Of a stretch of 52,245 bases of DNA, positions 25,667 to 35,224 are shown piece by piece. The notes under the pieces were generated by a model. That model saw only the letters and a program-made list of their open reading frames with translations, ran no database searches and had not been told where the DNA came from. This DNA is from Gammaproteobacteria bacterium (GTDB lineage: Bacteria; Pseudomonadota; Gammaproteobacteria; SG8-11), in contig JAHECY010000016.1 of NCBI GenBank assembly GCA_024641505.1, positions 1 to 52,245 on the forward strand, given 5' to 3'. Position 1 is the stretch's first letter. The number at the start of each line of letters is the position of its first letter. The translations under genes were made by a program, and so were the position numbers.

Positions 25667-25691
25667 CGGCTAACAGCTACCGACTGTGAAT

Positions 25692-26189
25692 TTACTCCGT
25701 CTTGATTTCAGTCAGATGCATTTCCACATCGGTCGGATTGATCAGATTCGTGATACCTGAGGTATCGATCATATCGCCATAGCGCACCGAAGCTTTTGAA
25801 CCCGGCTGCATAACCATGACCATGCGCGCGTACAAAGGCACCGCAAAACTGAACTCTTTACTGCCATTCAACTCGGGCACCACGATATTGAAATCTATGG
25901 TCGCCTTCATCTCGCCATTATTCAGTTTCAATTTACTGTTTTTCGACGTGGATACTTCATCCTTATACATCACCGCCAAATCCGACAGGTAGATGGTGCC
26001 TTTAAGTTTCCCGTGGTACGCCCTTACATGCCATGTCAGATCAGAACAATCCTGCCATACCATGAGTGTATGCTGTCCATAGGGTTTTAACGGTTGCTTG
26101 GGTTCGCCACAGGGCACCTTGGATGCACCCGCATAACCTGACAATAAAAAAAGTATAACGCTAAAAGTCAATTTAGTAGCAAGTTTCAT
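25692..26189 (-). CDS. Secreted protein of unknown function
   Basis: A 165-residue protein with a clear signal peptide (hydrophobic 'FSVILFLLSGYAGA', cleavage near residue 22). The mature part has two early cysteines ('VPCGE', 'QDCSDLTW') that may form a disulfide, and otherwise looks beta-rich ('LKGTIYLSDLAVMY', 'NNGEMKATIDFNIVVPEL'). No known family is recognised. It is monocistronic; a purine-poor region precedes the ATG. A periplasmic or outer-membrane-associated role is likely from the signal only. Confidence 0.75.
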   Translation of the reverse strand: MKLATKLTFSVILFLLSGYAGASKVPCGEPKQPLKPYGQHTLMVWQDCSDLTWHVRAYHGKLKGTIYLSDLAVMYKDEVSTSKNSKLKLNNGEMKATIDFNIVVPELNGSKEFSFAVPLYARMVMVMQPGSKASVRYGDMIDTSGITNLINPTDVEMHLTEIKTE

Positions 26190-26465
26190 AAGGTATCTCT
26201 GTAGGTTAATTACATTAATTATATTGGCGGACTAGCCACCCATACCTTATGACTATAGTGCGTGTTTAAGGGTTTTGCCAGCTTCACCGGCGGATACATT
26301 GCTGATTGCGCACATGCTATCCGACTGTCTTGGCTGCGACCGGGCGTGTGAATTCAGATCGGCTTGAGAAAAATTGCCATCCAACCGTTTTATGTCGCCC
26401 AGAGCGGGGAGTATGCGCTTAACCGAGGAGTGCAGATGATTGCATGACAATACCATGCACAAGAT

Positions 26466-26951
26466 TCAATAATGACGATTGACTTTTTTGAAGTAGTCGT
26501 TCAACTCTACAATATTGTCGTCAAGCCGTTTTACGATTTCCAGACTGTCACGCACCAAAGAACACATGACTTTATACACCACATGAGGCTGGGTGGTGAT
26601 CAATTGTTGAAACTTCTCGCGCGAGATCGCAATAACTTCTGTTTTTCCAAACGCCTGCATGTCCGCCAGGCGTTTCTGATGGTCGACAAATGCCGAAATA
26701 CCCGCAAGTTCATAGCGTTCCAGTCGACACAAGATTTCCTGGCCACCGCCCGGCATTTTCTTCAATATCGTCAAGCTTCCGGACATGATAATGTACAAAT
26801 AACCATCCTGATCACCCTCGATCGCGAGATAATCACCATTTTCAAGGATTCTAACTTCGGCAATCTCCGCCAGTGCCTTGATATCACTTTCCGACCAGCC
26901 TTCAGACATGGGTGACTGTTTGATTGTTTCCTGCACATTTTTTAGTGACAT
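26466..26951 (-). CDS. Cyclic-nucleotide-binding domain protein (Crp-like sensor without DNA-binding part)
   Basis: A 161-residue protein with a cNMP-binding beta-roll at about residues 30-130 ('LENGDYLAIEGDQDGYLYII', 'GSLTILKKMPGGGQEIL', 'YELAGISAFVDHQKRLADMQAFGKTEV'). Long helices follow. The helix-turn-helix of Crp/Fnr regulators is missing. The Arg-Ser pair that binds cAMP in Crp is not seen in the phosphate cassette, so cAMP binding is doubtful. The frame opens upstream to 27137, but GGGA seven bases before the ATG at 26951 and the start of homology favour this shorter start. It stands alone; it could act through protein contacts. Confidence 0.82.
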   Translation of the reverse strand: MSLKNVQETIKQSPMSEGWSESDIKALAEIAEVRILENGDYLAIEGDQDGYLYIIMSGSLTILKKMPGGGQEILCRLERYELAGISAFVDHQKRLADMQAFGKTEVIAISREKFQQLITTQPHVVYKVMCSLVRDSLEIVKRLDDNIVELNDYFKKVNRHY

Positions 26952-27424
26952 AAGATTTCCCATCATGATCTGAGGCGTCTGCACCCATATCGACGGTTTT
27001 ACTAAAAAGTTTAAAGAATTGAGGCATGGCAGGCTCTGTACCCAAGCGATCCCAACATAAATAGGGATCTTTTCCTTGTGCATCACCTTATTAGCACCCA
27101 TTACGGCGAGTGCGTGGCGGCGTATTTCTGCAGCCATGCCGAGAATTAGTACAATATTCCCCCAACAATTCCGTATGATGTATGGTCATAGCCGCTGGAG
27201 CACAGAACATCGGGGTCTAGCAGCCACCACACAATAGTATTACCGCATTATTAATAGTGTAGTCATCCCGGGCAGGGGCAGGTGTTAACTCACGCGTAGT
27301 TTTTCATGGTAATTGGCCATGCACGGGAACCCTGGAGTATGACGGCGTCAACATCCAATGCCGGTGGGACGTACCGCATCTGGATCTGGTGCACGGCACC
27401 TGCAAAGGCACCGCCGGCGTCAAG
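26952..27424. other. Intergenic region, nothing recognisable
   Basis: This 473-base gap lies between the cyclic-nucleotide-binding gene and the 3' end of the truncated binding-protein gene. Short frames on both strands near 27300-27520 are shadows. No repeat, RNA gene or clear promoter was seen. Confidence 0.5.
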
Positions 27425-28260
27425 TCACTTTCGCCCGGAGTCATGTATCCAGACTTCGACGCGCCGGTTTCGAATACGGCCCAGTTCGGTTTGATTGCTT
27501 GAAATCGGCATGTCCTGTCCATACCCCCGCACCCGATCCGGTACCATTTTATAGCTCAACATTTTATCGGCCACGGCATCAGCACGCTCAATGGACAGAC
27601 TAAGGCTGACGTAGGGAATCGACTCGTTACTATCGGTGAATCCGAATAACATGAGTCGTTTGCCATTATTCTCCGGCTTGTGCATATAGCTGATCAATCT
27701 ATCGACGTCGTGCAAGGCTTTGTTATCCATACTCCGCTGCCCCGGGTCGAAACGAATATTCAACGACAAACGCTTGGCACCATTGACCAACTGCCGATAT
27801 TCGTCCGGCGCTCCGTCATAGGGTTGTTTGTCAAAAGCGATGACTGCCTGGGACACAAAACCCACCTGTGCGGCGATTTTCTGTCCATTCTCGGACTTGG
27901 TATAATCCGCAAATTCCTTGGCCAGAGGATGCCGCTGTACTATTGGCACATATAAATACAAGCGGCGCGACAATGCATAGTCTTCGGTGGCGACATTGAA
28001 TTCGCTGGGAGATAAAGCTGCGGCATTTTCATCGGTGATGGCGAGCGCGCGCGACTGCCGCACGTACGCCAGCCCCACAAACCCGATTCCATTGGGGTCC
28101 TTAGCGACGTCATCGGAAAGCCTGGCATTGGATTCGTAGCGACGCGCGGATTTCAGCAGCGGCGTTTCCTTGCTTAACACCAAATGTTTAAACGTGTCAT
28201 AGGTGCCGGATTTGTCATCCCGCGCATAGACATTAGCATTGGCACTGTACCGAATTGACT
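27425..28260 (-). pseudogene. 5'-truncated phosphate-type binding protein / OmpA fusion
   Basis: The readable part has two modules: the second half of a PstS-like periplasmic binding protein ('VYARDDKSGTYDTFKHLVL', 'GIGFVGLAYVRQSRAL') and an OmpA/MotB peptidoglycan-binding domain ('LMLFGFTDSN', 'RADAVADKML', 'RIRNRRVEVWI'). The binding-protein half should begin about 200 residues earlier with a signal peptide and phosphate-type loop, but the frame is closed by a TAG at 28259-28261 just before the conserved 'VYARDDKSGT', and the upstream DNA belongs to another gene on the plus strand. The only starts inside are a TTG at 28183 and later codons, none with a ribosome site. I read it as a remnant left by a deletion. 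A short functional OmpA protein is possible but less likely. Confidence 0.75.
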
Positions 28261-28398
28261 AAATATGCGATAACGTCGTACACGCCAATGTCGGCGTTAT
28301 CCGTGATGCCGCCAAGTTGAATGCCGGAGTGGTTTGGTAGGTAACCCGTGCTGCCCGGATAGACTGTACAAATATAACAATCAAGAGGGGGCCTTCCG

Positions 28399-29286
28399 AT
28401 GAAACCACGTGCAGCAACTGCAATCCTATTGCTGACCATGACCGTTTTGAGCCACGCCGCGGAATCAGAACCACAAATGTCGCCCGAAGAATTCATGGCG
28501 TCACTCAAGTTTCAGCAAGACACCGTCACCTTGCCCGGCGGCAAGGCGACCCTGCAAATACCGTCTTCGTTTCGCTATCTCGATCCACAGGACACCGAGC
28601 GGGTACTGGTAATGGCCTGGGGCAACCCGTCCGGCGACGGTACCCTTGGCATGCTGTTCCCCGCGGAACTGGGGCCGCTGGACGATCAAGGCTGGGGGGT
28701 GGTGATTTCCTATGATGAAGACGGCCATGTATCCGATCAAGACGCGGATGCAATTGACTACGCAGATCTGCTGAAGGATATGCAACATAGAATAGACGAA
28801 GAAAACGCGGAACGGGTCCAAGCCGGATATGGCGCGTTAAATCTCGTGGGTTGGGCGGAACCTCCGCAGTACGACAAGGATACGCGCAAAATGTATTGGG
28901 CGAAGGAACTGCAATTTGACGGGGCACCGGAAAATACCCTGAATTACAATGTACGAGTACTGGGCCGTGATGGGGTCCTGGTGCTCAATGCCGTGGCCGG
29001 TATGTCCCAACTGGCGCAAATCAAGGAACATATGCCGACCGTCATCGCCTTCACCAACTTTAGCGATGGTAGCCGTTATACGGATTTCAATCCTGATACT
29101 GATAAATTGGCCACCTATGGATTGGCGGCTCTGGTCGGAGGCGCAGTGGCGGCCAAAGCCGGATTGTTCGCCAAACTTGGCGTACTCTTGCTGGCCGGCA
29201 AAAAATTCATCATCATTGCCCTGCTGGCCATTGGTGGCTTGTTCGCCAAGTTTTTTAAACGCAAAGGTTCCACCACCCCGGAATGA
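28399..29286 (+). CDS. DUF2167 family membrane protein
   Basis: A 295-residue protein with an N-terminal signal peptide (cleaved near residue 20, 'SHAAE'), a periplasmic DUF2167 domain at about residues 35-225 ('FRYLDPQDTERVLV.AWGNP', 'GWGVVISYDEDGHVSDQDA', 'VGWAEPPQYD', 'LNYNVRVLGRDGVLVLN') and C-terminal hydrophobic segments (about 240-285) followed by a basic end. The family is common next to a site-2-protease-like gene, as here 20 bases downstream, which suggests joint work in membrane protein or stress handling. The molecular function is unknown. GAGGGGG precedes the ATG. Its 5' end abuts the truncated binding protein fragment on the other strand. Confidence 0.9.
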   Translation: MKPRAATAILLLTMTVLSHAAESEPQMSPEEFMASLKFQQDTVTLPGGKATLQIPSSFRYLDPQDTERVLVMAWGNPSGDGTLGMLFPAELGPLDDQGWGVVISYDEDGHVSDQDADAIDYADLLKDMQHRIDEENAERVQAGYGALNLVGWAEPPQYDKDTRKMYWAKELQFDGAPENTLNYNVRVLGRDGVLVLNAVAGMSQLAQIKEHMPTVIAFTNFSDGSRYTDFNPDTDKLATYGLAALVGGAVAAKAGLFAKLGVLLLAGKKFIIIALLAIGGLFAKFFKRKGSTTPE

Positions 29287-29306
29287 TCTGACCGGGAACC
29301 CATTCA

Positions 29307-30014
29307 ATGAAATTTCTTTTGCTGTTATTCAGCGGCCTGAAACTCGGAAAGATATTTACTTCCGGGGGCACGATGCTGTTATCGGTATTCACCTACGCCC
29401 TGTTGTTCGGGTGGCGGTATGCCGCAGGTTTCGTGGGTCTCATCTTTGTCCATGAAATGGGTCACTACCTCGCCGCTCGGCAACGGGGACTGAATGTGGG
29501 TTTGCCCATGTTCATTCCATTTGTCGGCGCTTGGATTCAACTGAAAGAATTACCCCACAATGTGGAAACAGAGGCCTATGTTGGTTTGGCGGGTCCGGTC
29601 TTTGGCACCATCGGCGCCATCGGTTGCTATTTGCTCGGACGTCATCTCGACAGCACTCTGATGCTGGCCTTGGCCTACGCCGGTTTTTTTATCAATCTGT
29701 TCAACCTCATTCCGATATCGCCCCTGGATGGCGGCCGTATCACGGCAATTATTTCTCCGAAACTATGGCTGGTGGGTGCGCCCGTGCTGATCGGGATATT
29801 TGTCCTCCATCCCAGCCCTATTCTGGTCCTGGTGGCGATACTCGCCGCGCCGCAATTACTGGCATTATGGCGTTCCCGTCATGACGTGAAGAAACCGTAC
29901 TATGAGGCGTCGCTTAATCATCGGATCGTCTATGCGATCTGGTACCTGGGGTTACTGGTTTTTCTGGCGATCATGAGTTTCCAGGTGCACGATATGATCT
30001 CCCCCGGCCAGTAG
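29307..30014 (+). CDS. Site-2 protease family (M50) membrane metalloprotease
   Basis: A 235-residue polytopic membrane protein. The zinc motif HEMGH is at residues 49-53 inside a helix, and the second ligand motif 'PLDGG' is near D141 in 'LIPISPLDGGRI'. Family members cut transmembrane helices of other proteins. There is no PDZ domain. It lies 20 bases after the DUF2167 gene and probably shares its transcript. The substrate is unknown; the DUF2167 protein with its C-terminal helices is an obvious candidate. Confidence 0.9.
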   Translation: MKFLLLLFSGLKLGKIFTSGGTMLLSVFTYALLFGWRYAAGFVGLIFVHEMGHYLAARQRGLNVGLPMFIPFVGAWIQLKELPHNVETEAYVGLAGPVFGTIGAIGCYLLGRHLDSTLMLALAYAGFFINLFNLIPISPLDGGRITAIISPKLWLVGAPVLIGIFVLHPSPILVLVAILAAPQLLALWRSRHDVKKPYYEASLNHRIVYAIWYLGLLVFLAIMSFQVHDMISPGQ

Positions 30015-30379
30015 CGTAGACGCCAATTCGCACCGAACTCCAATGTGAAAGCCAATAACGGTTGGAAAGCCAGAGACTTCATAGTGTCAGAGGTACCACA
30101 TTGAATATGGTGGATGCCGAGATTTTCGTTAGATAATAAGCCGGCGCAATGAACGGTATTAGCGCCACAATAACTTGAACGAATTAGTACCTCCGATACC
30201 GGCTTAAATACCGCTTATGGACTACGTCATACATTAAAATATTCTGCTTAGTGTATTACTGCACTGCCAAATATGGGGTGCTAGACTGCTTCAGAAAATT
30301 TAAATGCACATATCTCATAACGGCGTGATAGTGTAAGCGGCACAAAGAATCAGTTAATAATAAAAGTGAGGTACAAGTG
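30015..30379. other. Intergenic region upstream of the pyrophosphatase
   Basis: A 365-base AT-rich stretch without a convincing frame. It must contain the promoter for hppA, but no good -35/-10 pair stood out. No repeat was seen. Confidence 0.45.
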
Positions 30380-32404
30380 ATGTTAATGGGGATGATTCTC
30401 GTTTTATCTTGCGCACTCATTGCGTTGGCTTACGGTGGTGTTTCCGTTCTTTGGATAATCGCCAAACCGGACGGTAATGATGCAATGCGCGCAATCGCCC
30501 AAGCCATACAAATTGGCGCGTCCGCTTATCTCCGGCGGCAATATGCCACCATCGCCATCGTCGGCGTCTTGATATTTATCTTATTGTTTATTGTTCTCGG
30601 CCACCTCACGGCGCTGGGTTTTGCCCTGGGCGCGGTTCTCTCCGGCATGGCGGGTTTTATCGGTATGTTCGTGTCGGTACGCGCTAATGTACGTACCACG
30701 GAAGCCGCAAAATCCGGGTTAAAGGCGGCCCATGAAGTTGCGTTTCGTGGTGGCGCGGTCACCGGAATGCTGGTGGTGGGACTGGGATTGCTGGGCGTTG
30801 CGGGTTACTACTCGGTGCTGGCCATGCTGACCCCGGATGGGAGTAATGTCAGTCTGGCACCGTTGGTGGGTTTTGCTTTTGGAGGCTCGCTGATATCAAT
30901 ATTTGCGCGTTTGGGTGGCGGTATTTTCACCAAGGGCGCCGATGTTGGCGCCGACCTGGTGGGTAAGGTGGAAGCCGGCATTCCCGAGGACGATCCCCGG
31001 AATCCGGCGGTTATCGCTGATAACGTGGGCGACAATGTCGGTGATTGCGCGGGCATGGCCGCCGACCTGTTCGAAACCTATGCCGTGACGATCATTGCTA
31101 CCATGATGCTCGGTGTGTTGGTACTGGCGAACTTCCCCGAACGCGCGGTACTTTACCCGCTGGTATTGGGTGGGATTTCCATAATCACTTCCATAATTGG
31201 CACGTTCTTCGTTGGCATCGGCACGGACGGCAAGGTGATGAAAGCCCTGTACCGGGGCCTTATCGTCGCCGGCGGCCTGGCAGCCATTGCGTTTTACCCG
31301 ATCACGATGTGGATGATGGGGGACATACCCGAGGTATCGGCTATTCACCTTTATGGGGCCACCCTGGTGGGTCTGTTCGTGACCGGCGCCATCGTGGTCA
31401 TTACCGATTACTACACCGCCACTAATTATGCGCCGGTGCGCGCCGTGGCGGCCGCTTCCACCACGGGACATGCTACCAACATGATCGCCGGCCTGGCGCT
31501 ATCCATGAAGTCCACCGCCGGACCGTTGCTGGTTATCTGTTTGGGAATTTGGGGTGCCTTTGAATTGGCGGATCTATACGGTATCGCCATTGCCGCCACC
31601 GCCATGTTATCCATGACCGGTATCGTGGTGGCGACCGACGCCTATGGCCCGATTACCGATAACGCCGGTGGTATCGCGGAAATGGCCGAATTACCTAACG
31701 AGATCCGCAAAGTCACCGATGCCCTGGACGCGGTAGGTAACACCACCAAGGCGGTGACCAAAGGTTACGCCATCGGTTCGGCGGGCTTGGCCGCATTGGT
31801 GCTGTTCGCGGACTATACCCGGGATTTGGCCGTACACACCGGAATCACGACGAAATTCGATTTATCCGATCATCGGGTGATCATCGGCCTGTTCATTGGC
31901 GGATTGATCCCTTATCTGTTCGGAGCCATGGCCATGGAGGCTGTGGGACGGGCTTCCGGCTCGGTAGTGCGAGAGGTGCGCAGGCAGTTCAAGGAGATCG
32001 CAGGCATCATGGAGCGCACTGCCAAGCCGGACTATTCACGCGCCGTGGACATACTTACCCGCGCCGCAATTCGTGAGATGATCATACCCTCCTTATTGCC
32101 GGTGTTCGTCCCGGTACTGGTCGGGGTGATCCTCGGGCCAGAGGCATTGGGTGGCGTGTTGCTGGGTTCCATCGTAACCGGCCTGTTCGTGGCGATTTCC
32201 ATGACCACCGGGGGCGGCGCCTGGGATAATGCCAAGAAGTATATCGAAGATAACAACTACGGCGGCAAGGGTTCGGAAGCTCATAAAGCGTCGGTCACCG
32301 GTGATACCGTCGGCGATCCCTACAAGGATACCGCGGGACCCGCGATCAATCCCCTGATCAAGATCATTAACATCGTCGCGTTATTGATGATACCCTTGTT
32401 GTAA
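30380..32404 (+). CDS. hppA: K+-independent membrane H+-translocating pyrophosphatase
   Basis: A 674-residue protein with about 16 membrane helices that couples hydrolysis of pyrophosphate to proton export, or the reverse. The catalytic loop '[14 protein letters not shown]' and '[19 protein letters not shown]' bind Mg-PPi. The end loop '[21 protein letters not shown]' is also complete. In '[10 protein letters not shown]' a Lys is found at residue 457, the marker of the K+-independent, H+-pumping class; K+-dependent enzymes have Ala there. The ATG at 30380 is preferred to a GTG three bases upstream because GAGG lies nine bases before it. A small gene follows 27 bases downstream. Such enzymes occur in phototrophs and chemolithotrophs, where they save energy. 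Confidence 0.97.
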   Translation: MLMGMILVLSCALIALAYGGVSVLWIIAKPDGNDAMRAIAQAIQIGASAYLRRQYATIAIVGVLIFILLFIVLGHLTALGFALGAVLSGMAGFIGMFVSVRANVRTTEAAKSGLKAAHEVAFRGGAVTGMLVVGLGLLGVAGYYSVLAMLTPDGSNVSLAPLVGFAFGGSLISIFARLGGGIFTKGADVGADLVGKVEAGIPEDDPRNPAVIADNVGDNVGDCAGMAADLFETYAVTIIATMMLGVLVLANFPERAVLYPLVLGGISIITSIIGTFFVGIGTDGKVMKALYRGLIVAGGLAAIAFYPITMWMMGDIPEVSAIHLYGATLVGLFVTGAIVVITDYYTATNYAPVRAVAAASTTGHATNMIAGLALSMKSTAGPLLVICLGIWGAFELADLYGIAIAATAMLSMTGIVVATDAYGPITDNAGGIAEMAELPNEIRKVTDALDAVGNTTKAVTKGYAIGSAGLAALVLFADYTRDLAVHTGITTKFDLSDHRVIIGLFIGGLIPYLFGAMAMEAVGRASGSVVREVRRQFKEIAGIMERTAKPDYSRAVDILTRAAIREMIIPSLLPVFVPVLVGVILGPEALGGVLLGSIVTGLFVAISMTTGGGAWDNAKKYIEDNNYGGKGSEAHKASVTGDTVGDPYKDTAGPAINPLIKIINIVALLMIPLL

Positions 32405-32431
32405 ACTATCGATATAAAAAAGGAAGGGCTT

Positions 32432-32662
32432 ATGAAAAAAATTCGTCTCCAGCTCGCTCCGGAAATCGAGTTCAAAATGGAAATCGAGGTTCCGGGTATC
32501 GACCCCGACACGCGGGACTATGATGTGCAGCAGCAGAAAGTGGAAGTCTATCAGGCGTTCCTGGCACGGTTACAGAAGGCCTTCCCCGAAGGTTTTGTAA
32601 TTCATACCTTTGAATTCGGCATCGACCGGGGCTGGCATGAAGAATTGAAGAAACAATCCTGA
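32432..32662 (+). CDS. Small protein of unknown function downstream of hppA
   Basis: A 76-residue, charged, soluble protein ('KIRLQLAPEIEFKMEIEVPG', 'VYQAFLARLQKAFPEGF'). It has no signal, no cysteine and no membrane segment. AAGGAAGG precedes the ATG and it starts 27 bases after hppA, so co-transcription is likely; a GC-rich hairpin follows directly. It is not FeoA, despite the FeoB-like gene downstream. No family is recognised. Confidence 0.65.
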   Translation: MKKIRLQLAPEIEFKMEIEVPGIDPDTRDYDVQQQKVEVYQAFLARLQKAFPEGFVIHTFEFGIDRGWHEELKKQS

Positions 32663-32673
32663 CGCGAAACCCG

Positions 32674-32706
32674 CCCGCCCACCGGGATTGAGACTCGGTG
32701 GGCGGG
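32674..32706. terminator. GC-rich hairpin after the hppA unit
   Basis: An 11-base perfect stem (CCCGCCCACCG at 32674-32684 against CGGTGGGCGGG at 32696-32706) with an 11-base loop lies 11 bases past the small gene's stop. No T-run follows, so it may stabilise or attenuate the transcript rather than act as a classical terminator. From 32707 to 32997 nothing else is recognisable. Confidence 0.6.
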
Positions 32707-32997
32707 TCGGGCGATGCTCCGATCGAAACCTGTGGGAGGCCGGGTTGACCGCGGGGTGGCATTGCTAATGATTCTGCCTGCCACTTTGAGCCACCAGTGG
32801 CCACACAAACTCCGATTGCCCACTGCACTAACGTCCGATACTGAATAGCAGATAAATCAAACGATTGAGCTTTCCTGACACGCTTCACAGGGTCAAAACC
32901 GTTATGGTTTCTGTACTTAACATCGTCAAGCTGTGATAATCAGCCCCATGACCCGTCTTTCCAGCCACAACCCCGATTAACCGATAGTTTCATTTCA

Positions 32998-35061
32998 ATG
33001 CCGGTCAAACCCAAGCCCGTTTCCGTTGCTTTTCCATCGTGGCCGTTCAAGGGTGAGCGCCGGCTGCGCGTCGCCCTGTTGGGCATGCCCAACAGTGGCA
33101 CCCGCACCCTGTTCGATGCCGTCGCCGCCACTCATGTGGATACCGGTGACCTGGGGGGCACCCATGCGCCATTCCAGGCCTGCCGTGTGCAGTTCGGGGT
33201 GCACGAGGCGGATTTGATCGCCCTGCCCGCTTTACCCGGCACCCATCACTTGCCGGCCGACGCCTTGAGCACCTTGAAATACCTGCTGTGGGGCAATCAA
33301 CTCCCGTTGATTTCCGCCCATGACCCCGCCCACTCCCCGGCCCCTTTTGGTGCGCCCGATGTGATCGTACAGGTGATCGATGCGACATCGCTGCACAGCC
33401 ACCTGGAGCTGACCCTGGAGCTTTCCCAATTGGGGCGCCCCATGGTAATCGCGCTGAATATGATGGATCAGGTGCGGGACAAAGGCATGCACATTGATAT
33501 CAAGCGCCTGCAGGCAATGCTGGGCATTAGTGTGGTGCCGGTAACGGGCAATATGGGGCAAGGTATCACCCAGCTTTTCGACGCCGTGGTACGCACTGCT
33601 CAACACAAGTCCTGTCCGTTGCCACAATCCGTGAGTTCCCATCTTGTGGACAGCCTGCAACCCCTGAATACCGCTATTCAGTGGCCGGAAATACAACAGG
33701 CCTTTCGTGTCGCTCATCCCTTTCTGTTATATCAACTGGCGGTGGGTGATCAATATTTTATCGAAGAATTTACCCAACATTTTCCTGACCACACGCCGGC
33801 GTTGCTGGCGTTACGTGCCGAGGCCAGTCAGCAACTGCCGCGCGCTTTAGAAGAGGAAATTCATGCGGATTGGCATCATCGCGCGGCCAACATCAAGGAA
33901 GCCGTGACCCGTATCGGCGCCCCCCACGCCGGACGCGGTTGGAGTTACTGGCTGGACGAATTGTTTTTGCACCCGCGGTGGGGATTAATCGGCAGTATGT
34001 TGGTGTTCGCCACAGTTTTATTCGTGGTTTTCAAAGTCAGTTCCTGGCTGGATGCTGTGTTCATGACCTGGTTGATCACACCCTTAAGCGGCTGGCAACC
34101 GGACTCGGCCGCCGGGGTCGTCGGTCGCGGTATTGCGGATGGTCTGGTCGGCCTGGTCGGAATCGTGGTGCCCTATATGATACCCCTGGTATTGTTACTG
34201 GTAGCGCTGGAGGAGTCCGGCATCATGCACCGCATCGCTTTTATCGTCGACCGCTGGTTTCATCACATCGGCTTGCATGGCAGCGTCGCCGTGCCGTTTC
34301 TGTTGGGACTGGGTTGTAACGTGCCTGCATTGTCAGCGACTGCCCTGGTAACCGAAGGCCGGCAACGCCTGATTGCTTCGGTACTGGTCACCTTCGTCCC
34401 CTGCTCCGCACGCTCGGCGGTGATTCTCGCGATTGCCGGTAAATACCTGGGTGGTCTGGGCGTGTTCGCCATATTCATGATTACTTTATTGGTGATCGCC
34501 CTGCTTGGCCAAGTGCTGAAACGTTACTTCGGTGACAGCGGTCCCGGCCAGATTCAGGATATACCCGCGTATGCGTGGCCTCACTGGCAATCCATGCTGA
34601 CAAAAACGGCGGACCGCACCCGTGACATTCTCACCATTGTCACCCCATTGTTGGTGGGTGGCAGCGTTGTGCTGGCACTTATGACCTTTTTCGGCGGCGA
34701 CACCATCATCAACACTTTGCTGACACCGGTCAGTGTCTGGTGGTTGGGTTTGCCGGTGATCCTGGGCGTACCCATATTGTTCGGTATTTTGCGCAAAGAA
34801 CTGTCCCTGTTGATGATCTACCAGGCGTTGGGTACGTTCGACGTGGGTCTGCATCTGGATTGGGTTCAAATCATGACATTCCTGATTTTTCTGTCGTTCT
34901 ATGTGCCCTGTATTTCGACTTTCGCGGTAATGCTGAAGACCATCGGTCGCCGGCAAGCGTTTATTTCCATTGGGATCTCGGTAAGCGCCGCGCTGCTGGT
35001 GAGCGGCGCCGTCCGCCTGGTGCTCGAAGTCGCGCGCTATCTGATACCTTCCAGCGCTTGA
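32998..35061 (+). CDS. FeoB-like ferrous iron transporter with degenerate GTPase domain
   Basis: A 687-residue protein with an N-terminal G-domain-like part (about residues 22-200), a linker, and a C-terminal permease (about 335-680). The permease keeps the FeoB gate motifs 'LLVALEESGIMHRIAF', 'GLGCNVPA' and 'FVPCSAR', and conserved Cys residues. The G domain is changed: the P-loop reads 'GMPNSGTRTLF' (residues 29-39), so the essential Lys is Thr35 and the following Thr/Ser is Arg36; the G3 motif lost its Asp ('ALPG' for 'DLPG'). G4 'NMMD' (154-157) is intact. GTP hydrolysis is therefore doubtful. There is no FeoA or FeoC nearby. The start has only a weak ribosome site. It might carry iron or another metal. 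Confidence 0.88.
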   Translation: MPVKPKPVSVAFPSWPFKGERRLRVALLGMPNSGTRTLFDAVAATHVDTGDLGGTHAPFQACRVQFGVHEADLIALPALPGTHHLPADALSTLKYLLWGNQLPLISAHDPAHSPAPFGAPDVIVQVIDATSLHSHLELTLELSQLGRPMVIALNMMDQVRDKGMHIDIKRLQAMLGISVVPVTGNMGQGITQLFDAVVRTAQHKSCPLPQSVSSHLVDSLQPLNTAIQWPEIQQAFRVAHPFLLYQLAVGDQYFIEEFTQHFPDHTPALLALRAEASQQLPRALEEEIHADWHHRAANIKEAVTRIGAPHAGRGWSYWLDELFLHPRWGLIGSMLVFATVLFVVFKVSSWLDAVFMTWLITPLSGWQPDSAAGVVGRGIADGLVGLVGIVVPYMIPLVLLLVALEESGIMHRIAFIVDRWFHHIGLHGSVAVPFLLGLGCNVPALSATALVTEGRQRLIASVLVTFVPCSARSAVILAIAGKYLGGLGVFAIFMITLLVIALLGQVLKRYFGDSGPGQIQDIPAYAWPHWQSMLTKTADRTRDILTIVTPLLVGGSVVLALMTFFGGDTIINTLLTPVSVWWLGLPVILGVPILFGILRKELSLLMIYQALGTFDVGLHLDWVQIMTFLIFLSFYVPCISTFAVMLKTIGRRQAFISIGISVSAALLVSGAVRLVLEVARYLIPSSA

Positions 35062-35224
35062 TCCCGTAGTCTCCTCAAGCGCTTCATGCCAGAAATCTTG
35101 TGCGTAGCTACCCGCCGGCTGGTCAATCGAGAATGACACCATTAACAGATATCTTGCAAACTTCTACGGCAGCCACTTCGTGGTGGATTTCCCCACTGCC
35201 ACCGCAGGCGGAAAAGGAACAAAC

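Noticed and set aside
25431-25673. Plus-strand 80-codon frame upstream of hsp20
   Set aside because: No ribosome site; it contains the twin palindromes, which suggests regulatory sequence.
28233-28508. A separate minus-strand gene with a cytochrome-like tail
   Set aside because: It overlaps the DUF2167 start, has no CxxCH motif and no ribosome site; kept only as a remark on possible gene remnants.
32432-32662. FeoA-like partner for the FeoB-like protein
   Set aside because: The sequence has no SH3-like FeoA pattern and follows hppA, not feoB.
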